Source of the DNA: CAVVTR01 sp963751245
GTDB lineage: Bacteria; Acidobacteriota; Thermoanaerobaculia; Thermoanaerobaculales; Thermoanaerobaculaceae
DNA: 64,000 nt
Assembly (NCBI GenBank): GCA_963751245.1
Contig: CAVVTR010000008.1
Location: 248,001-312,000 of the forward strand
Reading direction: 5' to 3'
Position numbers and translations under genes: made by a program. The notes beneath the pieces are model-generated. The model saw nothing but the letters and a program-made list of their open reading frames with translations. It was not told the DNA's origin and made no database searches. Of the stretch, positions 27,422 through 35,488 are shown piece after piece; position 1 is the first letter of the stretch, and each line of letters starts with the position of its first letter.

Positions 27422-28524
27422 GACGACTCCTCGGTCAAATCGAGCAGACGGAGCTCCAGCTGCCGCGGGAGCACCGCGCTGGACACCGCCGTCGCGGCGT
27501 CCATCTCCCCTGCCCGGACCCGTTCCTCGAGCTGGCGGTCGAAGCCCGCCAACCCCTCGCTCTCGCCGTCCCGCAGCAGGTCGGCGAGGGTGGTGGAGTC
27601 CAGGGAACCGTCGACCAGGTGACGGACGGCGGCCGCCGTCGAGCGCCACACCTCGATCACGGCCCTGCGCCCGTTGCGGTGGGGGATGAGGTGTTGCGTG
27701 AACGACCAGCGCAGGACGGCGGCCAGGCGCATCCTCGCGTCGTCGCGCTCCTCCCCGGGCAGAAGCGACAGGAAGCGGAGCAACGCCGAAGCCGTGTCCG
27801 AGGCGCGGACGCTGGTCAGCACCAGGTGCCCGGTCTCCGCCGCCTCCAGGAGAAGACGGGCCTCCACTCCTGTCCGGACTTCACTGACCAGCAGCACCTT
27901 CGCCCCTTGGCGAAGGGCGTCGCCCAAGCCCCGTTCCAGCGAAGGGGTGTCGATGCCGACCTCCCGCTGGTTCACGGTGGCGAGTCCGTGGCGGTGGAGG
28001 AACTCGATGGGGTCCTCCACGGTCACCACGTGACACCGACGGCTGCCGTTGACCTCGCCGATCATCGCGGCCAGCGTGGTCGTGCGCCCGGACCCGGCCG
28101 GTCCGTTGACGAGCACGATCCCGTGAGGTTCGCGGCAGGCCGCGACCACGGCATCCGGGAGCCCCAGGTCGTCGACGGTGGGGATCCGCTCCGGGATCGA
28201 CCGCAACGACACGGCGAACGTCCCCCGCTGCGAGAAGACGGCCACCCTGAACCGGCTCACGCCCGGCACCGAGTACGCGAAGTTGGCCGCGCCGTCCTCC
28301 TTCACCCGGACCGCCGCGGCGGGCGGCCCCATTGCGAGCAGGTGGAGCACCACCGCCTCGGTCTGGAACGGCGTCAGACGCTCGAGGCCGGGCACGGCGA
28401 GCCTGACCAGCTCCCCGTCCACCTGCACCTGCGGCGGACACCCCACGGCCAGGAGCACGTCCTCCGACCGCGGCATGGCGGTGAGGATCCCCTGGAGGAA
28501 CGACGGCAGGTCGAAGCTCAGCAC
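27418..28524 (-). CDS. PilT-like type IV pilus ATPase with altered nucleotide-binding motifs
   Basis: 368 aa, the size of PilT/PilU retraction ATPases. The N-terminal PAS-like part and RecA-like core are recognisable: Walker A region GPAGSGRTTT (residues 141-150), Asp box VVTVEDPIEFLH, Walker B region LLVSEVRTGVEARLLLEAAE, His box GHLVLTSVRASDT. Two key residues differ from the family: the Walker A lysine is arginine (R147, codon CGC) and the His-box histidine is replaced (family TLHT, here SVRA). The catalytic glutamate in SEVR remains. Either a weak ATPase or a regulatory paralogue. GTG start, no SD, -10 box 6 bases upstream. Confidence 0.82.
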   Translation of the reverse strand: MLSFDLPSFLQGILTAMPRSEDVLLAVGCPPQVQVDGELVRLAVPGLERLTPFQTEAVVLHLLAMGPPAAAVRVKEDGAANFAYSVPGVSRFRVAVFSQRGTFAVSLRSIPERIPTVDDLGLPDAVVAACREPHGIVLVNGPAGSGRTTTLAAMIGEVNGSRRCHVVTVEDPIEFLHRHGLATVNQREVGIDTPSLERGLGDALRQGAKVLLVSEVRTGVEARLLLEAAETGHLVLTSVRASDTASALLRFLSLLPGEERDDARMRLAAVLRWSFTQHLIPHRNGRRAVIEVWRSTAAAVRHLVDGSLDSTTLADLLRDGESEGLAGFDRQLEERVRAGEMDAATAVSSAVLPRQLELRLLDLTEESS

Positions 28525-28528
28525 GGCC

Positions 28529-29098
28529 TCAGTATAGTGCCGCCGCGCCGCCGCCCCCGGGCCCCCGCAACAGCGCCGCGCCCCGCAGCTCGCGCAGGTG
28601 CTCGAAGCCTTCCACCGCGACCCCGGCGGGGCGGGGCGACTCGATGACGGCGACGGCGCCGGGGTCGAGCAGGCCGAGGCCGCGGGCTTGCTCCAGGGCC
28701 ACGGCGCCTTCCTGCCAGGACGCGAAGGGAGGGTCGCACCACACCGCAGTGAAACGGGCCCCCTCCGCGGCCAGCCTCCCCAGCGCGGCCGCGACCGGCG
28801 CCACGACGAGGCGCCAGCGCTCCGCTTCCACGCCGAGGGCCGCGAAGTTCCTCCGGATCGTCTCGGCGGCCGGGCGGGCCCGCTCCACCAGCACCGCGCT
28901 CTCCGCGCCGCGCGACAGCGCCTCCAGGGAGACCACGCCGGTGCCGGCGAACAGGTCGAGGAAGCGGCCCCCGCGCAGGCGGTCGCCGAGCACGGCGAAC
29001 GCCTGCTCCCGCAGCGCGTCCGGCGTCGGGCGCACGGCGGAGTTGCGGGGCGGACCAGCGAGCCGCCTCGACGCCCAGGCTCCTCCGGTGATCCTCAC
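28529..29098 (-). CDS. rsmD: 16S rRNA (guanine966-N2)-methyltransferase
   Basis: 189 aa, the usual RsmD size. SAM-binding motif FLDLFAGTGVVSLEALSRGA (DLFAGTG at 48-54) and the catalytic DPPF in AVWCDPPFASW are both intact, and the N-terminus VRITGGAWASRRL matches the family start (MRIIAGxxxGRxL). GTG 29098 overlaps the stop of the preceding secreted-protein gene (GTGA). Longer in-frame extensions upstream are rejected because they add no family sequence. Confidence 0.92.
   Translation of the reverse strand: MRITGGAWASRRLAGPPRNSAVRPTPDALREQAFAVLGDRLRGGRFLDLFAGTGVVSLEALSRGAESAVLVERARPAAETIRRNFAALGVEAERWRLVVAPVAAALGRLAAEGARFTAVWCDPPFASWQEGAVALEQARGLGLLDPGAVAVIESPRPAGVAVEGFEHLRELRGAALLRGPGGGGAAALY
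28531..28536 (-). promoter_or_regulatory. -10 box (TATACT) exactly 6 bases before the PilT-like start
   Basis: TATACT-N6-GTG with no SD predicts a leaderless mRNA. The box shares its last base with the TGA stop of rsmD. No clear -35 is visible upstream. Confidence 0.55.
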
Positions 29099-29715
29099 GG
29101 GGCCACCAGCCGGACGGCCCGTCGGCGAAGCTCCTCGAGCTCGTAGAACACCGTCGCCACCCCGTCCCCGATGCTCACGCGGACGACGACCTTCTCGCCG
29201 TCGTCGTGCACCGCCTCCACGAGGACGACCGAACCGTCCAGGAGGAGCACCCGCTCGCCCGGCCTCGGCACCCACCTGGAGAGGTCCTCGGCGCCCGGCG
29301 GCAGGTCCGCCAGGGAGGACTCGACGTCGTCGAGGGCGATGCCGAGCCTCAGGACCTCGGGACCCGTCACACCGCCCAGGGGGAGGCGGACCGTCAGGGC
29401 GGGCCTGCCCGGAGGCGCCGCGCGGAGCTCGACGGTATCGTCCCCCGGCGGCGACTCGAGGCCCGCGGCTCCGGCGAGCTCACCGTACGCCGCATCCACG
29501 ACCTGCCTGACCACCTCCAGGGTGGTGGGGTCGAGCCGGCGCCGGCTGACCCGGGCGTGCCCGCCGCCGGTCCTGCGGACGAGGGCCGCCATGCCGTCGC
29601 GGAACACCGACACGCGCCTCGTCTGCCCGCCGGCCACGATGACCCGCTCCACCAGGTACGTCGGCGCCGGGGGCGCCGCCGCCACCGCCGAGGCGAGCAG
29701 CAGCGCCGCGATCAT
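29095..29715 (-). CDS. Secreted protein of unknown function
   Basis: 206 aa with a short signal peptide (MIAALLLASAVAAAPPAP). The mature part is beta-rich (YLVERVIVAGGQTRRVSVFR, VELRAAPPGRPALTVRLPLG, ERVLLLDGSVVLVEAVHDDG, VVVRVSIGDGVATVFYELEE) with no motif I recognise. It lies between the CCA-type gene and rsmD with 4-base overlaps on both sides, so it is firmly part of that operon although no functional link is evident. Confidence 0.65.
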   Translation of the reverse strand: MIAALLLASAVAAAPPAPTYLVERVIVAGGQTRRVSVFRDGMAALVRRTGGGHARVSRRRLDPTTLEVVRQVVDAAYGELAGAAGLESPPGDDTVELRAAPPGRPALTVRLPLGGVTGPEVLRLGIALDDVESSLADLPPGAEDLSRWVPRPGERVLLLDGSVVLVEAVHDDGEKVVVRVSIGDGVATVFYELEELRRRAVRLVAP

Positions 29716-32336
29716 GCCGTCCCCGCCAGCGTCCGCGCCACGGCAAGAGCGTAGCCGAGCGCCTCGTCCCGAGCAACGGCTCCGTCGAGCACCGCGGCCC
29801 GTGCCCTGCGCACGGCCTCGCCCACGGCCGGTCCGGGGGCGACGCCGGCCGCCACCAGCTGCCCGCCGGTGACGGGCAACGGCGTGCGCAGCCACTCGGT
29901 GAGCGCCCGGTGCAGCACCCTCCTGCCCCGCTCGCCGGCCTGGGCCATGGCGACCAGCCGCCACGCCGGCCGGCTGCGCTCGAGAACGGCGACGACCTCG
30001 CTGGGCGCGGGCCGTTCCACGGCCACCCTGGCGAGGATCTGCTCCACGCCCGCGCGGCCCCCCGACACCGTCGCCGCGACGTCGCCGGAGAGGGCCAGCC
30101 GCACGACGATGAGCGCCGCCCCGTCCTCGCCCATGCGGGTGGCCAAGGCGGTCAGGTAGAGCAGCCAGCGCGGACCGCCGGGCACTCCCTCCAGGCGCGA
30201 CCACGCCGCCATCGCCTCCACCTCGTGGAGGAAGCGGCGGAGGCGCTCGTTCCACCGCAGGCGCGGGAGCACCGAGGCGAGCCCCGCGACCCGCTCCAGC
30301 TCCGCCAGCGACTCCACCGGCCGCCCCTCCTCGAGGAGCAGGATCAGCTCGTCCCTGAGGCGCTCCCCGGTGAGGCTCACGAAGACGCCCTCGCTCACCG
30401 CCACACGGATGAGGTGGCGGGTCTCCGCGGCGATGGCGAACCCGAGGCGCGTGGCGAAGCGGACGGCGCGGATCACCCGCGTGGGGTCGTCGAGGAAGGA
30501 CAGGGAGTGCAGGACCCTGATCTCGCGCAGCTCCAGATCCCTCAGCCCCCCGAAGTAGTCGAGCAGGTCCCCGAAGCGGACAGGACCGAGGTTGACCGCC
30601 ATCGCGTTGATGGTGAAGTCGCGCCGGTACAGGTCCTGCCGCATCGCGGAGCTCTCCACCTCGGGGAGCGCCGCCGGGGAACGGTAGAACTCGGTCCGGG
30701 CCGTGGCCACGTCGATGCGCAGGCCGTCCTCGAGCTGCACCGCGGCGGTCAGGAACGGCTCGTGGGGGTGGTAGCGGCCGCCCCGCCGCTCGACCAGGCG
30801 GGCGGCGAGCTCGAGGCCGCTGCCCTCCTCCACCACCACGTCCACGTCCTCCACCTCGCGGCCCAGCAGGAGGTCCCGCACGGCGCCCCCCACCAGGTAG
30901 GCCCGCATCCCGCCCTCGTCGGCGATGGCGCCCACCGTCTCGAGCACGTCGAGGAGCTCAGGCGGCAGCGCCCTGCGGATCCGGGGCCCCTCGGGCCGGA
31001 CCGACAGGCGCGCCCCGGTCACCCGGCGGTCCAGCCTGGCGCCCTCGGTGAGCTGCCGCTGGTAGAGCCTGCGGAAGAGGTCCATCCGCGTCACCACGCC
31101 GCGGCCGCCGGGCAGCTCGACCACGGCCAGCCGCGCCCCGCCCTCCATGAACAGCTGTTCGGCCTCCTCCACGGGAGCGTCCGCCTCCAGGCGCGGCACG
31201 CCCGGGGTCATCACGGTGGTCACCGGACGTGCGGCCATGCCGTGGCTGAGGGCGTTGTCGAGGACCTGCCTGGTCACCACGCCGAGGAGCTCGCCTCCGG
31301 ACTGCACCGGCATGGCGTTGATCCGCAGCCGGACGAGGCGCTCCTTGGCGGCGGCCACGGTGGCGGTGGACGGGCAGGTGTGCAGGTGCGGGTTGGCCAG
31401 GGCGCCCACGGTCCATCCCTCCGCGAGCATCCTCGCGACGCGGGCGAGGAGGCTCTCGGAGAGCTCCACCGCGGACCGTCCGCGGACGCGGCACGCCGCC
31501 GCCGTCGCGTGGCCGCCCCCTCCGAACTCGGCGAGGAGCTTGCCGGCGTCCACCGCGGGGTGGGTGGACCGCGCGATCACGACGAGCTGGGCAGGCACCT
31601 CGAGGACCGCCAGCACGACGGGCAGGTCGAAGATCTCGGCGTAGCGGTGGACGACGTACGCGGCCTCCTCGACGTGCTCGGAGGGGTGCGCCACGGAGAT
31701 GACGACCCTCGTCCCGCCCACCCGGTGCTCCACGGCGCCCTCCACCAGCCGGTTGAGCAGCTCCAGCTGCTCGGGCTCGAGGGGACGCAGCACGTAGCGG
31801 CGGACCCAGTCCAGCCGCGCTCCCCGGCCCAGCAGCCAGGCCGCCGCACCGACGTCCTGGGGCGTGGTGTCCGCGTAGGTGAGACCGCCCGTGTCCTCGT
31901 AGATGCCGAGGAGGAGCACGGACGCCACCAGGGAGTCGGGAACGATACCGCGGCGCCGCAGCTCCTCGGTCACCACGGTGCAGGTCGCCGCCACCGGCGC
32001 CGTGAGCACCGTGGCACCCGGGATCGGGTCGGCGCTCTCGGGATGGTGGTCGATCACCTCGACCGCGCACCCCGAGGCGACGATGAGATCGCCGACCTCG
32101 CCGAGGCGGCGCAGGGAGCTGCAGTCCACCACGGTGGCGCCGCCGATGCTGGTCCGGCGCAGCTCGCGGACCCGGATCTCCGGCACGTGGACGTGCTCGG
32201 CGGCCAGGAAACGCCGCACCGCCGCCTCCTGGGAGCCCGGGAAGACCACTCTCCCCCCGGGCACGAGGAGGGTGGCGCCCATCACCGCGCCCAGCGCGTC
32301 GAAGTCCGCCCCCAGGTGCGTCGTGATGAGCCTCAT
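29712..32336 (-). CDS. DHH phosphoesterase-CBS pair-tRNA nucleotidyltransferase fusion
   Basis: 874 aa in three parts. Residues 1-300: DHH/DHHA1 phosphoesterase-type domain (LGADFDALGA, VVDCSSLRRLG, EVIDHHPES, and the DHHA1 tail EFGGGGHATAAAC). Residues about 305-430: two CBS domains (MPVQSGGELLGVVTRQVLD, VTTVMTPGVPRLEADAPVEE), which usually bind adenine nucleotides. Residues about 470-874: class II poly(A) polymerase/CCA-adding domain (YLVGGAVRDLLLGREVEDVD, RRDFTINAMA, TRVIRAVRFATRLGF). Known architecture in several bacteria; whether it adds CC, A or CCA cannot be read here, and no second enzyme is in the window. Heads an operon with a leaderless-type start. Confidence 0.92.
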   Translation of the reverse strand: MRLITTHLGADFDALGAVMGATLLVPGGRVVFPGSQEAAVRRFLAAEHVHVPEIRVRELRRTSIGGATVVDCSSLRRLGEVGDLIVASGCAVEVIDHHPESADPIPGATVLTAPVAATCTVVTEELRRRGIVPDSLVASVLLLGIYEDTGGLTYADTTPQDVGAAAWLLGRGARLDWVRRYVLRPLEPEQLELLNRLVEGAVEHRVGGTRVVISVAHPSEHVEEAAYVVHRYAEIFDLPVVLAVLEVPAQLVVIARSTHPAVDAGKLLAEFGGGGHATAAACRVRGRSAVELSESLLARVARMLAEGWTVGALANPHLHTCPSTATVAAAKERLVRLRINAMPVQSGGELLGVVTRQVLDNALSHGMAARPVTTVMTPGVPRLEADAPVEEAEQLFMEGGARLAVVELPGGRGVVTRMDLFRRLYQRQLTEGARLDRRVTGARLSVRPEGPRIRRALPPELLDVLETVGAIADEGGMRAYLVGGAVRDLLLGREVEDVDVVVEEGSGLELAARLVERRGGRYHPHEPFLTAAVQLEDGLRIDVATARTEFYRSPAALPEVESSAMRQDLYRRDFTINAMAVNLGPVRFGDLLDYFGGLRDLELREIRVLHSLSFLDDPTRVIRAVRFATRLGFAIAAETRHLIRVAVSEGVFVSLTGERLRDELILLLEEGRPVESLAELERVAGLASVLPRLRWNERLRRFLHEVEAMAAWSRLEGVPGGPRWLLYLTALATRMGEDGAALIVVRLALSGDVAATVSGGRAGVEQILARVAVERPAPSEVVAVLERSRPAWRLVAMAQAGERGRRVLHRALTEWLRTPLPVTGGQLVAAGVAPGPAVGEAVRRARAAVLDGAVARDEALGYALAVARTLAGTA

Positions 32337-32342
32337 GGACCC

Positions 32343-32348
32343 AGTGTA
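32343..32348 (-). promoter_or_regulatory. -10 box (TACACT) exactly 6 bases before the DHH-CBS-CCA start
   Basis: TACACT-N6-ATG, no SD, in the 43-base gap after the reductase gene. No consensus -35. Fits the leaderless pattern. Confidence 0.5.
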
Positions 32349-32379
32349 GTGCCGCGGATCCCGGCACGCCGCCGCGGCG

Positions 32380-33516
32380 TCAGCGGCCCAGCAGGATGCG
32401 CAGGAGCCCCGCGACCGACAGCACGCTGCCGGTGCGCTCGCGACTCGACAGCACCGACTTCACGCGGGCGCGCGCCCGCCGGCTGCGCTCGACCCGGGCC
32501 ACCATCACGTTCACCAGCGGGCTCAGCCGCAGCAGCGTCTCGCCCAGACGCCACGCCCGGAAGTCGGCCGCGAAGGAGGACCGCAGCGCCGCCGTGTAGC
32601 GGCCCGCCACGCCGCCATCCGCCGACAGCAGGCACCGGGCCGCCAGCTCACCGCTCGACAGCGCCGGCCCGATGCCCTCCCCCGAGAACGGGCGGGTGAG
32701 GCCGGCGGCGTCTCCGACGGCGAGCACGTTGCCGCGGGCCACGGTCAGGTGCGGGAAGGCGGCGAACAGCGGCGCGCCGTGGGGACGCTCCTCCCACTCC
32801 GCGGCTCCCATTCTGCGCGCAAACGCCGCGGCGGCGGGCACCAGGGCGACTCCCGAGACCCCGGAGAACACCCCGCACCCGATGTTCCACCGCTCTCCGC
32901 CCACCGGAAACGCCCACATGTAGCCCCGGCACCGCATGCCGTCGAAGTGGATCACGAGGCTGCCCTCGTCCCGGCCGGAGATGCGTGCGTAGCCGCGGAC
33001 CGCGGCGCCGCGCCGGCCGCCGCCCCTGAGCCCCGCGAGCAGCCGCGGCCTCGGGGCGGCGCCGGTGGCCAGGACCACGTGATCCGCCTCCACCTCCACG
33101 TCTCCTCCGTCGCGGCTGAACCTGGCCGCCCTGAACCGCCCCGGCTCCCCCGCGAAGGACTCCAGCCTGACGCCGCCCAGCAGCTCCGCGCCGGCCTCCT
33201 GCGCCTGTTCGAGCAGGAGGGCGTCGAGGACGCGGCGCGGCGTGACCAGCCCCCGGACCGGCACCGTCCCCTCTTTCCCCGAGGGGGAGCGGAAGACGAT
33301 CCCGTCCACCGGGTGGGCGACGGCCTGCACCGCATCGAGGGCGCCGACCCCTCCCAGCGCTCCCGTGGCGTCGGGGAGCAGCCCGTCGCCGCAGATCTTG
33401 TCCCGCGGAAACACGGCCCGGTCGGCGATGACGACGACGGCACCGGCCCGGGCAAGGACCGCGGCGGCGGCGCTTCCCGCCGGTCCGGCGCCGACCACGA
33501 CGACGTCGGCCTTCAC
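32380..33516 (-). CDS. Geranylgeranyl reductase-family FAD oxidoreductase
   Basis: 378 aa flavoprotein. FAD-binding VVVVGAGPAGSAAAAVLARAG at the N-terminus, PRDKICGDGLLP (the CGDG-type family segment), RRVLDALLLEQAQEAGAEL, and the second FAD motif VLAVGDAAGLTRPFSGEGIG. Members saturate isoprenoid chains or oxidise polyketide-like substrates. GTG 33516 overlaps the phytoene/squalene synthase stop (GTGA), so a prenyl substrate is likely. The exact product is not inferable. Confidence 0.88.
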   Translation of the reverse strand: MKADVVVVGAGPAGSAAAAVLARAGAVVVIADRAVFPRDKICGDGLLPDATGALGGVGALDAVQAVAHPVDGIVFRSPSGKEGTVPVRGLVTPRRVLDALLLEQAQEAGAELLGGVRLESFAGEPGRFRAARFSRDGGDVEVEADHVVLATGAAPRPRLLAGLRGGGRRGAAVRGYARISGRDEGSLVIHFDGMRCRGYMWAFPVGGERWNIGCGVFSGVSGVALVPAAAAFARRMGAAEWEERPHGAPLFAAFPHLTVARGNVLAVGDAAGLTRPFSGEGIGPALSSGELAARCLLSADGGVAGRYTAALRSSFAADFRAWRLGETLLRLSPLVNVMVARVERSRRARARVKSVLSSRERTGSVLSVAGLLRILLGR

Positions 33517-34382
33517 CGCTCCCCCGACACGAAGGGCCGCCCCGCCAGACCGGCGGCCACCGCGACCGCCCTCTGCCAGCGCGGCAGCTCCACGCGCCGG
33601 CCCCAGGCCAGCACGGGGTCGGCGGCCACCCGGTCCAGAACCCGCCGGTAGACGCCGCCCATGACCCGCACCGCGGCCCTGCTGTCCCGCTGAAGGAGGC
33701 CGGGAAGGGTGTTGGCGCGCTGGAAATAGCGCCGTGCCCGCGCGCACTCGAACACCATCAGGTCGCGGTAGGCGGCGGCGTCGAGGCGGCCCTCGAGGAT
33801 CGCCTCGACGGACGTGCCGAAGCGGCGGACCTCGTCCTCGGGCAGGTAGAGCCGGCCGCGGCCGGCGTCCTCGCCCACGTCCCGGCAGATGTTCGTGAGC
33901 TGGAGCGCCATCGCCAGGTCCCTGCCTCGATCCCGGGCACCCTCGGCCACCACGCCGAAGATGGCCAGCGAGATCTCCGAGATGGTCACGGCGACCAGCT
34001 CGCAGTAGCGCTCAAGGGCCGCGAACGTGGCGTAGCGCGTCGTCTCCAGGTCCATGCGGCAGCCGTCCACGAGCCCCAGGAAGGCGCCTTTCGGGATTGG
34101 GAACCGCTGCAGCACCTCGGACAGCGCCCGGGTGGCCGGCTGTGACGGCCGGCCCCGGTACGTGGCGTCGATCTCCTCCGCCCAGGCCTCCAGCCGGGCC
34201 CGCGCCCCGGCGCTCCCATCCGCCCCGGCCGGCTCGTCGACGATGTCGTCGGGGATCCGGCAGGCGGCGTACGCGGCGTACACCGCCCGGCGCTTGTCCG
34301 CCGGCAGCAGGCGGAACCCCAGAGAGAAGTTCGCCCCCCGGAGGTGGGTGAGCCGGCGGACGAGCTCCCGCACCCCCGTCAT
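33513..34382 (-). CDS. Phytoene/squalene synthase family protein
   Basis: 289 aa head-to-head prenyl synthase. Both aspartate-rich motifs are present: CRIPDDIVDE (first) and QLTNICRDVGEDAGRGRLYLP (second), with the conserved MDLETTRYATF between them. It condenses two prenyl diphosphates to phytoene, squalene or an intermediate; the subfamily is uncertain (the N-terminus resembles bacterial HpnC/HpnD/CrtB alike). Flanked by two FAD oxidoreductases with 4-base overlaps on each side. No other hopanoid or carotenoid gene is recognised in the window. Confidence 0.9.
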   Translation of the reverse strand: MTGVRELVRRLTHLRGANFSLGFRLLPADKRRAVYAAYAACRIPDDIVDEPAGADGSAGARARLEAWAEEIDATYRGRPSQPATRALSEVLQRFPIPKGAFLGLVDGCRMDLETTRYATFAALERYCELVAVTISEISLAIFGVVAEGARDRGRDLAMALQLTNICRDVGEDAGRGRLYLPEDEVRRFGTSVEAILEGRLDAAAYRDLMVFECARARRYFQRANTLPGLLQRDSRAAVRVMGGVYRRVLDRVAADPVLAWGRRVELPRWQRAVAVAAGLAGRPFVSGER

Positions 34383-35476
34383 GGCTCCCTCCGCCGGCAC
34401 CAGGAGCACGGCGGCGCGTGGCCGCACCCGCGCCGCTCCCGCCACCCGGCCATGACCAGCGCGGACAGCATCCGGCCCGCGGGCCGCGGGCGCTGGAGCC
34501 CGACGAGCATCTCCCGCAGGTCCCGCCGGGCCGCGGCGCGGCAGAAGGAGGTGAACGCGCGCGGTCCCATGCGCTCGTAGGCGAACCGGAGGGCCACGGT
34601 GGTCCTCATCGGCGACAGGACGCGGCGCCGGAACGCCACGCCGTCCCATCCGCCCGAGAGCCCTCCCGCCGCCAGAGCGGCCGTGCGCAGCGCCAGCCGG
34701 TTCCCGAGACCGTAGAGGAAGTCCTGCGCGCCGGCGGCCTCGCCGACGTACCAGCGCCCCCGGGCGTCCTGCAGCCCCGAGGGAAGGAAGAAATTCATGT
34801 ACTGGCCCCCTTCGTGGAGGATGTCCGCCGTGAACGGGCCGAGGTGGTCGCGGAACCGGCGCCACGCCTCGGCCTGAGCCCGCCGCAGCCCGGCCACGTG
34901 CCGCACCTGGGCGACGCCGAAGGTGGCGTGCCCCGCCAGGCTGAACAGGTAGGCGTAACCGGTCGGTGTCACGCGGGGATCGAAGAGCACCGCCACCGTG
35001 TCGGGCAGCCCCGTGCGGAACACCACCTCCCTCGCCACGCCGTCCGCCTGGCGCGGGCCGGTTGCCACCACGTCGCTGTCGGCGGGCGCCGCGACCCCGC
35101 GGTGCACCGTCACCCCGAGCTCTGCGGCCCGCCGCCCGAGCCAGGCGTCGAGGCTGCCCTCGCCGCCGCCCCGGCGCACGAAGTAGGCGAAGGGCTCGGT
35201 GCTGCCCACCTCGTGGACGCCGCCTCCGGGATCCAGGAACACGGCACGGCGGGCCGGCACCGCCTCGAAGCCCTCGCCCAGGCCCATGCCCGCCAGCTCG
35301 GCCAGCACGTCCTCCCCCGACGTGCCGTTCTCGAGGATCTGCCACCCGCCGGCGAACCTTCCCCCGGCCTCGGTCCGCCGCTCGAACACCTCGGCGCCGA
35401 CTCCGCGCCTCGCCAGAAGCACGGCCGTCGCCAGGCCCGAGAGGCCACCGCCAGCGATCCGCACGGAGTCCACCAC
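34379..35476 (-). CDS. FAD-dependent oxidoreductase of the prenyl-lipid operon
   Basis: 365 aa. N-terminal FAD-binding SVRIAGGGLSGLATAVLLAR (GxGxxG) and a downstream FAD motif WYVGEAAGAQDFLYGLGNRL that parallels the GGR-family VGDAAG region, so it is closer to geranylgeranyl reductase/cyclase-like monooxygenase folds than to phytoene desaturases. Probably acts on the product of the adjacent synthase. GTG start with a TAGAAT box 6 bases upstream; the C-terminal tail (GCGHAPPCSWCRRREP) is unusual, with three cysteines. Confidence 0.75.
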   Translation of the reverse strand: MVDSVRIAGGGLSGLATAVLLARRGVGAEVFERRTEAGGRFAGGWQILENGTSGEDVLAELAGMGLGEGFEAVPARRAVFLDPGGGVHEVGSTEPFAYFVRRGGGEGSLDAWLGRRAAELGVTVHRGVAAPADSDVVATGPRQADGVAREVVFRTGLPDTVAVLFDPRVTPTGYAYLFSLAGHATFGVAQVRHVAGLRRAQAEAWRRFRDHLGPFTADILHEGGQYMNFFLPSGLQDARGRWYVGEAAGAQDFLYGLGNRLALRTAALAAGGLSGGWDGVAFRRRVLSPMRTTVALRFAYERMGPRAFTSFCRAAARRDLREMLVGLQRPRPAGRMLSALVMAGWRERRGCGHAPPCSWCRRREP

Positions 35477-35482
35477 CGGAGC

Positions 35483-35488
35483 ATTCTA
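35483..35488 (-). promoter_or_regulatory. -10 box (TAGAAT) exactly 6 bases before the FAD oxidoreductase start
   Basis: TAGAAT-N6-GTG with no SD. The first three bases of the box are also the TAG stop codon of the upstream YfhO-like gene. Confidence 0.5.
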
